This document shows positions 34,578-42,660 of a DNA stretch of 64,000 bases, piece by piece; the first letter of the stretch is position 1; the number at the start of each line of letters is the position of its first letter. Source of the DNA: Salinimicrobium gaetbulicola (GTDB lineage: Bacteria > Bacteroidota > Bacteroidia > Flavobacteriales > Flavobacteriaceae); the NCBI RefSeq assembly GCF_042676025.1, contig NZ_JBHTJP010000035.1, positions 930,001 through 994,000 on the forward strand. The letters run 5' to 3'. Under the pieces are notes generated by a model. That model worked only from the letters and a program-made list of their open reading frames with translations, did no database searches and was not told where the DNA came from. Both the position numbers and the translations under genes were made by a program.

Positions 34578-34791
34578 GACTCCCCTCCTAATTTCTACAG
34601 ACCTAAAATTTCTAATAATATAAGAAAATTAAGGCGGTTAAAACATTGATAAACAGTTAATTAACCATAATTTAATGAACCGTGTATTACTGTTAAAATA
34701 CTGTGTATCTTATTCTATTTTTAGAAAAAAAATCGTTTAAAAAATATTTTTTAAACGATTTCAATAAAAAGCTGTTAATTCGTCATTTGCA
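34578..34791. other. Intergenic region with a 32-bp perfect palindrome
   Basis: The palindrome occupies 34730-34761 (arms of 16 bp with a central AT step, outer TCG/CGA, the rest A/T). It lies about 30 bp past the stop of the DUF892 gene and could be its terminator or a protein-binding site. Confidence 0.5.
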
Positions 34792-35283
34792 TCAGGCTTT
34801 CGCTTTTCTGTTTAGACGGTCTTCTGCCATGTCGGTAAGAGTGTTATCTGCTTTATATTCTTCATCTAAAGTCTTCTGAAGTTTGTCGGCAATTTTATCA
34901 AGGCCAAGCTCTTTAGCTAGCCGAACTGCTGTTCCGTATCCGGAGATTTCATAGTGTTCAACCCGTTGTGCTTCAGCGATTATTCCTGCATCCATAACTT
35001 CTTTTTCGGCATCTTCTTTCAGGAAAGATTCAGCTTCTTTCACCAATCCCTGCATTGCTTTGCAGGTTTCCCCAGTGGGTTTGATTCCCATCTCTTCGCA
35101 GATCTCCTCCAGCCGTTGTACATGTTTTTCAGTTTCTTTTAAATGCTTTTCAATTGCTTTTTTTAATTTGTCATCACTGGCAGTATCTTTTAGTTTTGGC
35201 ATGGCGCGTAAAATTTGATTTTCTGCACTATAAAGATCTTTTAACTCGTGCTCAAACAGGTCTTTTAAATTTTTCATTTTCAT
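34792..35283 (-). CDS. DUF892 ferritin-like protein (YciE/YciF type)
   Basis: A 163-residue four-helix-bundle protein (ATG at 35283; a second ATG two codons later is equally likely). It shows the family N-terminus MKNLKDLFEHELKDLYSAE, EKHLKETEKHVQRLEEICEEMG, AEAQRVEHYEISGYGTAVRLA and a final helix with EEYKADNTL. The Glu/His set resembles a di-iron site. Family members respond to osmotic, oxidative or general stress. The C-terminus is short and basic. Confidence 0.9.
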   Translation of the reverse strand: MKMKNLKDLFEHELKDLYSAENQILRAMPKLKDTASDDKLKKAIEKHLKETEKHVQRLEEICEEMGIKPTGETCKAMQGLVKEAESFLKEDAEKEVMDAGIIAEAQRVEHYEISGYGTAVRLAKELGLDKIADKLQKTLDEEYKADNTLTDMAEDRLNRKAKA

Positions 35284-35429
35284 ATAGTTTTTAGTTTTAT
35301 TAAAAGTAACTATTGGGCCTTTTTCAATTAGTTAATTGGGTGGTAATTATTTGTTGCTAGTATGCCAATCTGATGTAGGAATTTCCAGCATTAATGCCAT
35401 TTTTCAGTTATTATTCGCTTAGAAAATTT

Positions 35430-35437
35430 TATCTTCG
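35430..35437 (+). promoter_or_regulatory. Putative TAnnTTcG -7 element for apt
   Basis: TATCTTCG, 19 nt before the apt ATG, one change from TAnnTTTG. The same variant recurs before the antiporter gene. Confidence 0.3.
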
Positions 35438-35456
35438 TGACTTCAAAATTGAGATC

Positions 35457-35972
35457 ATGTTCAAGATTCAGGATTATATACGCGACATTCAAAATTTTCC
35501 CAAACCAGGGATCGTTTACAAGGATATCACCCCCTTACTGCAAGATCCTGTTGCTGCAAGGAAAACCACCGATGCTTTGTTGGAGACTCTGGGAGATGTC
35601 AAAGTGGATAAGGTAGTTGGGATTGAGTCACGTGGTTTCTTTTTTGCAACACTTCTTGCTGAAAGATTAAATGCAGGTTTCATTCCAATTCGTAAGCCGG
35701 GGAAATTACCATATGAGACCTTTAGTGAGAGTTACTCACTTGAATATGGCGAGGATGTTTTAGAGATTCATTGTGATGCCATTAAACCCGGTGAAAAAGT
35801 ACTTCTCCATGATGACGTACTGGCTACAGGTGGTACTGCAGAGGCTGCTTGTAAATTAATTGAAAAAATGGGAGGGGAGATCGTACAATGTAACTTTCTT
35901 ATGGATCTTGATTTTCTTAAGGGAAAGGAAAAACTAAAAAAGTATAAGGTAGCCTCGCTCCTTACAGTTTAG
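35457..35972 (+). CDS. apt: Adenine phosphoribosyltransferase
   Basis: Salvages adenine to AMP with PRPP. The 171 residues start at the ATG that gives the family N-terminus (IQDYIRDIQNFPKPGIVYKDITPLL). VGIESRGFFFA and the PRPP loop VLLHDDVLATGGTA are intact. The frame is open 21 codons upstream, which adds non-family sequence. Its stop shares bases with the stop of the convergent 50-aa gene. Confidence 0.95.
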   Translation: MFKIQDYIRDIQNFPKPGIVYKDITPLLQDPVAARKTTDALLETLGDVKVDKVVGIESRGFFFATLLAERLNAGFIPIRKPGKLPYETFSESYSLEYGEDVLEIHCDAIKPGEKVLLHDDVLATGGTAEAACKLIEKMGGEIVQCNFLMDLDFLKGKEKLKKYKVASLLTV

Positions 35973-36121
35973 TCCAAAGCACGTTTTGTAACCCACAGTT
36001 TCCAGCCGATTATTCCCATTTGAATTTTGGAGGCTTTGGCCAGGTCCAGGCGTTTCTTTGAATAACTAGGTAATACTTTTTTATTAAGCTTAGCCAGAAG
36101 TTTAAAGATCTTTTTTTTCAT
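35969..36121 (-). CDS. Conserved 50-aa basic protein (often labelled SsrA-binding protein)
   Basis: A short frame from ATG 36121 reading MKKKIFKLLAKLNKKVLPSY, then SKKRLDLAKASKIQMGIIGW, then KLWVTKRALD. I recall near-identical 49-50-aa proteins across Flavobacteriaceae annotated as SsrA-binding proteins. No SmpB fold can be seen, so that label is doubtful. It is strongly basic with one amphipathic-to-hydrophobic helix. It is convergent with apt, sharing stop-codon bases (35969-35972). Confidence 0.85.
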   Translation of the reverse strand: MKKKIFKLLAKLNKKVLPSYSKKRLDLAKASKIQMGIIGWKLWVTKRALD

Positions 36122-36239
36122 TTCTGTTAATTTATCACGGGCAAAGATCGGTTTTTAACAATTGTAAAGTTATTATTTTTTTAGAACTTGTTCTAGATAC
36201 CGATTTTCCTGTTGAATAAGGTTTCCAATGGGAATCTAT

Positions 36240-36247
36240 TATCTTCG
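36240..36247 (+). promoter_or_regulatory. Putative TAnnTTcG -7 element for the antiporter gene
   Basis: TATCTTCG, 13 nt before the chosen ATG at 36261, the same octamer as upstream of apt. Confidence 0.3.
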
Positions 36248-36260
36248 CAAAAAAAAATTC

Positions 36261-37208
36261 ATGAGCATTCTTTATATTTTCCTGGGATTTGTTTTGTTGG
36301 TTGTAGGTGGGGAATTCCTTGTACGTTCCTCGGTAGCAATATCTTTCAAACTCAATCTTTCTAGAATGGTAATTGGTCTTACCGTAGTTTCTTTTGCTAC
36401 CTCGGCACCCGAATTACTGGTAAGTCTGCAGGCAGCTCTTAACGGTTTTTCTGATATTTCACTTGGAAATGTAATTGGCTCTAACATAGCAAATATTGGC
36501 CTGGTCCTAGGGATTACAGCGATCATTTCACCTCTCATGGTAGATCGGGATTTTTACCGGTTCAACTGGCCGATCATGATGATATTCTCTATTGTCCTGT
36601 ATTTTTTTCTTTCTTCGGAATTAGTTCTTTCCAGGATAGAAGGGCTTGCATTATTCTTGGGTATTGCGCTGTATCTTATTCTATTAATAAGAAGAGCGCG
36701 TAAAAAACCAGATGTGCAGACCGAGGAAGTAGATCCATCCTTAATGCGCACCTCTAATTTCAAAGTTATAATATGGTTATTGATTGGGGGTGGGGCTCTT
36801 TACGGTGGATCAGAATTATTGGTTACGGGTGCAGTAGATCTGGCCTCCCGTCTGGGGGTGAGTGAAAGAGTGATCTCGGTTACCATGATCGCGGTAGGAA
36901 CCAGTGTTCCTGAATTAGCGGCATCGGTAATCGCTGCATTAAAACAAGAAAAAGCAATTTCCCTGGGTAACCTTATTGGATCTAATATTTTCAATATCGC
37001 TTCGGTTTTGGGGATAACAGCTATGATACAACCAATCGCGGTGGTCTCAACAGCTACTCTTACCAGTGATATCTTCTGGATGCTGGGAGTGTCCTTTATA
37101 TTAATTCCCCTGGCTTTCCTTCCGAAGAAGTTTATGGTAGGAAGAATAAAAGGCCTGGTTTTATTCGTTGGCTATGTAATTTTTGTCAGTTTGGCCTTTA
37201 TCAATTAA
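36261..37208 (+). CDS. Calcium/sodium antiporter (CaCA family, YrbG-like)
   Basis: A 315-residue membrane exchanger with about ten helices and two inverted alpha-repeats: GLTVVSFATSAPELLVSLQAA with GNVIGSNIANIGLVLG in the first half, and VGTSVPELAASVIAA with GNLIGSNIFNIASVLG in the second. The conserved Glu in PEL and Asn/Ser in GSN are present in both. The start is the ATG giving MSILYIFLGFVLL; a longer frame of 11 codons exists upstream. It exports Ca2+ or exchanges it for Na+ or K+. Confidence 0.94.
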   Translation: MSILYIFLGFVLLVVGGEFLVRSSVAISFKLNLSRMVIGLTVVSFATSAPELLVSLQAALNGFSDISLGNVIGSNIANIGLVLGITAIISPLMVDRDFYRFNWPIMMIFSIVLYFFLSSELVLSRIEGLALFLGIALYLILLIRRARKKPDVQTEEVDPSLMRTSNFKVIIWLLIGGGALYGGSELLVTGAVDLASRLGVSERVISVTMIAVGTSVPELAASVIAALKQEKAISLGNLIGSNIFNIASVLGITAMIQPIAVVSTATLTSDIFWMLGVSFILIPLAFLPKKFMVGRIKGLVLFVGYVIFVSLAFIN

Positions 37209-37289
37209 AAAATAAGGGGGTTAATCATAAATTTTTTCAAAAACTTTACAAACTACCTCTAAAAAAATAGGGGGTATTGTAAAAACGTG

Positions 37290-37297
37290 TACATTTG
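37290..37297 (+). promoter_or_regulatory. Putative TAnnTTTG -7 element for glnN
   Basis: TACATTTG, 33 nt before the glnN ATG, a full match to the -7 consensus. Confidence 0.45.
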
Positions 37298-37330
37298 TGG
37301 CCATCAACACACAAACAATTTTTTATAATT

Positions 37331-39517
37331 ATGGCCACATTACGATTTCAAGCCTTAAAAGAAACCCTTAACCGTAAGCCGGTTGAAGTAGAAGAAAAAG
37401 AGCGTCGTTCAGAATTATTCGGAAAAAATGTATTTACCGAGAGCGTGATGCGTCAATTCCTTACCAAGGAAGCATACCAAAGCGTTAAAGAGGCGAATGC
37501 TACCGGAAAAAAGATCGACCGCACGATCGCCGATCATATTTCTACAGGAATGAAGGAATGGGCGATCTCTAAAGGTGCTACTCACTACACTCACTGGTTC
37601 CAGCCTTTGACAGGTACTACTGCTGAAAAGCACGATGCGTTTTTCGAAACTATTGGAGATGGTTTGGCAATTGAAAAATTTGGAGGTGGACAATTAGTAC
37701 AACAAGAACCCGATGCTTCCAGTTTTCCTCATGGAGGGATAAGAAATACTTTCGAAGCTCGTGGTTATACGGCATGGGATCCTACTTCTCCTGCGTTTAT
37801 CTATGGAACTACCCTTTGTATTCCAAGTGTTTTCGTTTCATATACTGGAGATGCACTGGATTTTAAAACTCCGCTTTTAAGAGCCTTACAGGTAATTGAC
37901 CAGGCTGCGACCGATGTTGCAAAATATTTTGATAAGAACGTTACTAAGGTACAGGCGACATTAGGTTGGGAGCAGGAATACTTCCTTATTGATTCGGCGT
38001 TGGCTGCATCAAGACCAGATATTCAACTTGCCGGAAGAACATTACTAGGTCATTCTCCTGCAAAAGGTCAGCAGTTGGATGATCATTATTTTGGTTCTAT
38101 CCCTCCGCGTGTACTTTCTTTCATGAGGGAACTTGAGAAAGAATGTATGGTGTTAGGAGTGCCGGTTAAGACCCGTCACAATGAGGTGGCACCAAACCAG
38201 TTTGAACTGGCTCCTATTTTTGAGGAGGCAAACCTTGCGGTAGACCACAATTCTTTGTTGATGGATATTATGCAGCGTGTTGCTGAACGTCACAATTTTG
38301 TGGTTCTTTTTCATGAGAAACCATTCGCCGGGATTAACGGAAGTGGAAAACATAACAACTGGTCTTTGAGTACAGATACAGGAGTAAACCTTTTAGGTCC
38401 TGGATCAACTCCTATGAAGAACCTGCAATTCCTTACATTCTTTATCAACACCATTAAAGCGGTGCATGATAACGAGGAATTGTTGAGAGCCACTATTGCA
38501 AGTGCTTCCAATGATCACCGCCTGGGTGCGAATGAAGCTCCACCGGCAATTATTTCTACTTTCATCGGATCTCAATTGACAGAAGTGCTTGATGAACTTG
38601 AAAAAGTTACGGACGGGAAACTATCTCCACAGGAAAAAACAGAATTAAAATTGAACGTAGTGGGGAAGATCCCTGAGATCCTTCTTGACAATACAGACAG
38701 AAACAGAACTTCTTCTTTCGCCTTTACAGGTAATAAATTTGAGTTCAGAGCGGTAGGTTCTACAGCAAACTGTGCTCAACCAATGACTGTTTTGAATACC
38801 ATTGTTGGTAAACAACTTATTGAGTTCAAAAAAGAAGTAGACAGTCTTATCAAGGGCAAAAAAATGAAGAAAGATGATGCTATCTTCAATGTCCTGAGAG
38901 AATACATTAAAGATTCTAAGAATATTCGTTTTGAAGGAGACGGTTATTCTCAAGATTGGGAAAAGGAAGCTGAAAAGAGAGGGTTGAGCAACAACAAAAA
39001 TACTCCTGAAGCTTTGAAGGCTATGGTGACTGAAAAAAACATTGCTCTTTTCGCTGACTTAAATGTGATGAACAAGGTTGAGGTAGAGGCTCGTTATGAG
39101 ATCGAACTGGAAGAGTATATTATGAAGATCCAGATCGAAAGCCGAATTCTTGGAGATATTGCTCGCAACCATGTGATCCCGACCTCTATCAGGTATCAGA
39201 ATATCTTAATTAAGAACGTTCGCGGATTGAAGGATATTTATGGAGATGACTTCAGAAAGTATTCAAAAGAGCAACTGGAGATCGTAGAAGAGATATCAGC
39301 TCATATCGCAAAGATCAATTCCGGAATTACTGAAATGATCGAAGCCCGTAAAAAAGCCAATAAAATGGAAGAGGCAGAAGAGAAAGCATTTGCATACTGT
39401 AATGATGTAAAACCTTTCTTTGAAACCATCAGGTATCACTGTGATAAGCTTGAGCTGTTGATCGACGATGAGATCTGGCCGCTTACTAAATACAGAGAAT
39501 TACTTTTTACCAGATAA
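37331..39517 (+). CDS. glnN: Glutamine synthetase type III
   Basis: Forms glutamine from glutamate, ammonia and ATP. At 728 residues it has the GSIII length, about 270 more than GSI. It starts at the ATG giving MATLRFQALKETLNRKPV. Motifs seen are THYTHWFQPLTG, GGIRNTFEARGYTAWDPTSPAF, LGWEQEYFLID, KTRHNEVAPNQFELAPIFEEAN, the Gly-rich INGSGKHNNWSLST, and RNRTSSFAFTGNKFEFRAVGS. The hexamer or dodecamer of this class is cytosolic. A promoter-like box lies 33 nt upstream and a strong terminator follows. Confidence 0.97.
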   Translation: MATLRFQALKETLNRKPVEVEEKERRSELFGKNVFTESVMRQFLTKEAYQSVKEANATGKKIDRTIADHISTGMKEWAISKGATHYTHWFQPLTGTTAEKHDAFFETIGDGLAIEKFGGGQLVQQEPDASSFPHGGIRNTFEARGYTAWDPTSPAFIYGTTLCIPSVFVSYTGDALDFKTPLLRALQVIDQAATDVAKYFDKNVTKVQATLGWEQEYFLIDSALAASRPDIQLAGRTLLGHSPAKGQQLDDHYFGSIPPRVLSFMRELEKECMVLGVPVKTRHNEVAPNQFELAPIFEEANLAVDHNSLLMDIMQRVAERHNFVVLFHEKPFAGINGSGKHNNWSLSTDTGVNLLGPGSTPMKNLQFLTFFINTIKAVHDNEELLRATIASASNDHRLGANEAPPAIISTFIGSQLTEVLDELEKVTDGKLSPQEKTELKLNVVGKIPEILLDNTDRNRTSSFAFTGNKFEFRAVGSTANCAQPMTVLNTIVGKQLIEFKKEVDSLIKGKKMKKDDAIFNVLREYIKDSKNIRFEGDGYSQDWEKEAEKRGLSNNKNTPEALKAMVTEKNIALFADLNVMNKVEVEARYEIELEEYIMKIQIESRILGDIARNHVIPTSIRYQNILIKNVRGLKDIYGDDFRKYSKEQLEIVEEISAHIAKINSGITEMIEARKKANKMEEAEEKAFAYCNDVKPFFETIRYHCDKLELLIDDEIWPLTKYRELLFTR

Positions 39518-39531
39518 TTCTAACTTGAAAT

Positions 39532-39564
39532 AGAAAGCCACATCTTTTGATGTGGCTTTTTTTA
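39532..39564 (+). terminator. Terminator after glnN
   Basis: AAAGCCACATC (39534-39544) and GATGTGGCTTT (39549-39559) form a perfect 11-bp stem with a TTTT loop and a T run. Confidence 0.9.
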
Positions 39565-39601
39565 TTCCCCAAACAAGGGAAATTAAAAGTTCAAATCTAT
39601 T

Positions 39602-39609
39602 TATCTTTG
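39602..39609 (+). promoter_or_regulatory. Putative TAnnTTTG -7 element for purM
   Basis: TATCTTTG, 18 nt before the purM ATG at 39628, a full match to the -7 consensus. Confidence 0.45.
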
Positions 39610-39627
39610 AGCCACAAACACACAATC

Positions 39628-40809
39628 ATGAGTAAGGAAATAAGCAAACGATATGCCGGCAGAGGCGTTTCAGCAGGAAAGGAAGATGTACACAACGCTA
39701 TAAAAAATGTTGATAAAGGTCTTTTCCCGAAGGCTTTTTGCAAGATAGTGCCAGATCATCTTACAGGGGATGAAGATCACTGCTTAATAATGCACGCCGA
39801 TGGGGCTGGCACGAAATCTTCCCTTGCCTATCTTTACTGGAAAGAGACCGGGGATGTTTCGGTTTGGAAAGGGATAGCACAGGATGCCCTTATCATGAAC
39901 ATAGATGACCTTTTGTGTGTGGGGGCAGTAGATAATATCATGTTGTCTTCCACCATAGGGCGAAATAAGAATTTGGTTCCGGGCGAGGTGATCTCTGCGA
40001 TCATTAACGGTACTGAAGAATTGCTTGAGGATCTTAAAAACTTCGGAATCACTATTCATTCAACTGGAGGTGAAACTGCAGATGTTGGAGATCTGGTTCG
40101 TACTATTATCGTTGATTCTACTGTAACGGCACGAATGAAGCGCAGTGAAGTGATCGATAATGCAAATATTAAACCCGGAAATGTGATCGTGGGACTTTCC
40201 TCATCAGGCCAGGCAACCTATGAAAAGGAATACAATGGCGGGATGGGTAGTAATGGTCTTACTTCTGCGAGGCATGATGTTTTTAGTAACTATCTGGCCG
40301 TTAAGTATCCTGAAAGTTTTGATCCTTCCATTCCAAATGAGCTTATCTACGGCGGATCAAAAAACCTTACAGACAAGGTGGAAGGAAGTCCGATAGACGC
40401 TGGTAAACTGGTTCTTTCTCCAACCAGAACCTATGCTCCCGTCATTAAGAAGATCCTTGAAAAATATTCCAATAAAGACATTTTTGGAATGGTGCATTGC
40501 AGTGGTGGTGCGCAGACCAAGGTGCTTCACTTTGTGGAGAATGTACATGTCATTAAAGATAATATGTTTGAGGTGCCTCCGCTTTTTAAATTGATACAGG
40601 AGGAAAGTGGTACAGACTGGAAAGAGATGTACCAGGTTTTCAATATGGGGCACCGAATGGAATTATATGTAGATGAAGCGATAGCCGAAGATATTATTGC
40701 CATTTCAAAATCATTTAATGTCGATGCACAAATCATCGGTAGAGTGGAAAGTTCTGAAAGCAAGAAGCTTACAATTTCAGATGCTTACGGGACGTTTACA
40801 TACCGCTAA
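39628..40809 (+). CDS. purM: Phosphoribosylformylglycinamidine cyclo-ligase (AIR synthase)
   Basis: Makes aminoimidazole ribotide in purine synthesis. The 393 residues are of the longer Bacteroidota PurM form. RYAGRGVSAGKEDV opens the protein, MHADGAGTKSSLAYLYW and the acidic NIDDLLCVGA follow, HSTGGETADVGDLVRTI is the nucleotide region, and GMVHCSGGAQTKVL and FNMGHRMELYV end the catalytic half. The start chosen is the ATG after the TATCTTTG box; the frame is open 27 codons further back into the glnN terminator. Confidence 0.94.
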   Translation: MSKEISKRYAGRGVSAGKEDVHNAIKNVDKGLFPKAFCKIVPDHLTGDEDHCLIMHADGAGTKSSLAYLYWKETGDVSVWKGIAQDALIMNIDDLLCVGAVDNIMLSSTIGRNKNLVPGEVISAIINGTEELLEDLKNFGITIHSTGGETADVGDLVRTIIVDSTVTARMKRSEVIDNANIKPGNVIVGLSSSGQATYEKEYNGGMGSNGLTSARHDVFSNYLAVKYPESFDPSIPNELIYGGSKNLTDKVEGSPIDAGKLVLSPTRTYAPVIKKILEKYSNKDIFGMVHCSGGAQTKVLHFVENVHVIKDNMFEVPPLFKLIQEESGTDWKEMYQVFNMGHRMELYVDEAIAEDIIAISKSFNVDAQIIGRVESSESKKLTISDAYGTFTYR

Positions 40810-40837
40810 ATTTTAGAGACTTAGCCTAATCCCCTTC

Positions 40838-40860
40838 AAAAAAATCTATAGATTTTTCCT
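40838..40860 (+). terminator. Possible weak terminator after purM
   Basis: AAAAATCTA and TAGATTTTT (40840-40857) form an 18-bp perfect palindrome followed by a pyrimidine-rich stretch. It has little GC and no loop of its own, so it may be a weak terminator. Confidence 0.35.
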
Positions 40861-40941
40861 TTTTAAAATTAAAGAGGGTAAAACTTGTAGTTTGTCTTCG
40901 GATAGACTTTACAAACGATATTTACAAATAACATTTTTTAA

Positions 40942-41937
40942 ATGCGAATGACTCCTGATGAGATTTTTGAAAGTTATATTAAACCCTACAGCCAGGGTTG
41001 TTGTATGCATTATTCAATACTTCAGCCTGAAATGCAATATTTTCAGCACGAATATGGATTAATTTCCTATATCAAAAAATATGGGTGTTATTTTGTCTTG
41101 GCGGATCCAATTTTCAAATATTCTGAAAAGGAATTCAGAGTAGAATTAATAAAGAAATTTCTGAATAAATACAATCGGGTTTCTTTTGTCCAGATTTCAA
41201 AACAATTTGCTGAACTTTTAAATGATGAATTTAATTACTATTCTACACAGATTGGTAATGAAAGACTGATTAACATTCAAAAGTGGAAAATCAGCGGCAA
41301 GAGAAAACAGGTAATTCGTACCTCATGTAATCAGGTAGCAAAAAATGAAATTAATATTTTAGAAAGTCCTCTTGAAAATGGTTTTGACACAATATCTTCA
41401 AATTGGCTAAGAACGAGGCAGGTTAAAAAACGTGAGATTAAATTTCTTATTAGGACCCACCCATATTTTGAAATAGATACTAGAACTTTTTGCGCTTATG
41501 ATTCGGATGGCAATCTAATGGCGTATATAATTTTTGACCCAATATTTGAAAATGGAAGATGTGTTGGATATGTTCCCGATATTTCAAGATCAAGCGCTAA
41601 ATTCAAACAAGGTATTTTTTATGCAATTATGGTTGAGGCCATAAAGAAATTTAAGAACGAAGGATTTGAATATCTAAATCTTGGCTTATCTCCGCTTATT
41701 TTAAACAGTAATTCAAAATCATTTGAATCTGAAAAATTACGTTCAATATTTAAAATTATTAGAAAGTATGGTGCGAAAATGTATAATTATAATGGAATAA
41801 ATTATACAAAATCTAGATTTATTGATGAATCTGCCAAAGAAAAAGAAGGAGTGACTAATCCGGTATACTTCTGTCATAAATCGCCACTTCCGTTGTTTAA
41901 AATTACAGCAGTATTTAAAGCTTCTAATGTTATTTAG
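40942..41937 (+). CDS. Soluble DUF2156 (MprF C-terminal-like) protein
   Basis: A 331-residue protein with no membrane helix. It has the two-GNAT-lobe layout of the LPG-synthase C-terminal domain (DUF2156): YFVLADPIFKYSEKEF in the first half, then RTFCAYDSDGNLMAYIIFDPI, VGYVPDISRSS, GIFYAIMVEAIKKFKNEGFEYLNLGLSPL and a late YNYNGINYTKSRF. MprF transfers lysine to lipid; here only the cytosolic domain is present, so a soluble aminoacyl or acyl transfer is possible. The gene is visibly richer in A/T than its neighbours, which hints at transfer. Confidence 0.7.
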   Translation: MRMTPDEIFESYIKPYSQGCCMHYSILQPEMQYFQHEYGLISYIKKYGCYFVLADPIFKYSEKEFRVELIKKFLNKYNRVSFVQISKQFAELLNDEFNYYSTQIGNERLINIQKWKISGKRKQVIRTSCNQVAKNEINILESPLENGFDTISSNWLRTRQVKKREIKFLIRTHPYFEIDTRTFCAYDSDGNLMAYIIFDPIFENGRCVGYVPDISRSSAKFKQGIFYAIMVEAIKKFKNEGFEYLNLGLSPLILNSNSKSFESEKLRSIFKIIRKYGAKMYNYNGINYTKSRFIDESAKEKEGVTNPVYFCHKSPLPLFKITAVFKASNVI

Positions 41938-42022
41938 TTCATTCTTCTTTTTCATTTTTAAATAGTAAAAAGGAATATGTTAGTACATTAAACCTCGGGT
42001 AAATTTTTAAATTATTTGAGAG

Positions 42023-42517
42023 TTAATCCTCTTTTTTCAATTTTGGAAAATTTTTCTGAAGTAACCTCATTTTAGGGTGAATATACTTTTTGCAAAACGG
42101 CTTTTCAGGGTTCTTTTTATAATAATCCCATAAAGATTCTCTAGAAGGTTTGAATTCCTTTAGCGGAAGAATTTGAGTGTTGATCTTTTCGCTGAATTCC
42201 TTCTGAAGATCCTGAAGTATATTTTCACAGACGGGAAATTCATTTTCTTCTGAAGTATAAATTGCACTACGATATTTTCTTCGGAAGGAATGGTTTGAAG
42301 TTGATCTATGCGTGAAGATGTGAACGCTTATAAGCTCCTGTAAAGAAATGATCTCAGGATCGTAATGAACAACGACCGCTTCAGAAAAAGAGGCAGCTTC
42401 ATTTACTGAGGATATATAACCCTGTTCTACTTTTTCCACTCCCTTTAGAGCCTGGAAAACAGCTTCGGTACACCAGTGGCAACCTCCTCCCAATCCAATT
42501 TTCTTCAATATAGACAT
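42023..42517 (-). CDS. msrA: Peptide-methionine (S)-S-oxide reductase
   Basis: Repairs oxidised methionine in proteins. The 164 residues carry the MsrA motif as GGGCHWCTEAVFQALKGV, with the catalytic Cys in GC[HF]WC, then VEQGYISS and YDPEIISLQEL. The usual Phe between the Gly-Cys and Trp-Cys is His here. Further Cys residues lie near the C-terminus (CENILQD, PFCKKYIHPK) and may resolve the disulfide. It is convergent with the DUF2156 gene. Confidence 0.9.
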   Translation of the reverse strand: MSILKKIGLGGGCHWCTEAVFQALKGVEKVEQGYISSVNEAASFSEAVVVHYDPEIISLQELISVHIFTHRSTSNHSFRRKYRSAIYTSEENEFPVCENILQDLQKEFSEKINTQILPLKEFKPSRESLWDYYKKNPEKPFCKKYIHPKMRLLQKNFPKLKKED

Positions 42518-42630
42518 ACTCCTGAATTTAAGTGAATTTCCGTCGAAAGATCAATTTTCCTGAAGTAATTTTATATAATTGAAATATTTCCGAGGTTAAA
42601 AATGGATTCAATAAATCAATTGATTTATCG

Positions 42631-42638
42631 TAAATTTG
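42631..42638 (+). promoter_or_regulatory. Putative TAnnTTTG -7 element for prfA
   Basis: TAAATTTG, 22 nt before the prfA ATG, a full match to the -7 consensus. Confidence 0.4.
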
Positions 42639-42660
42639 TCCCACTTTACAAGAAGATGTT

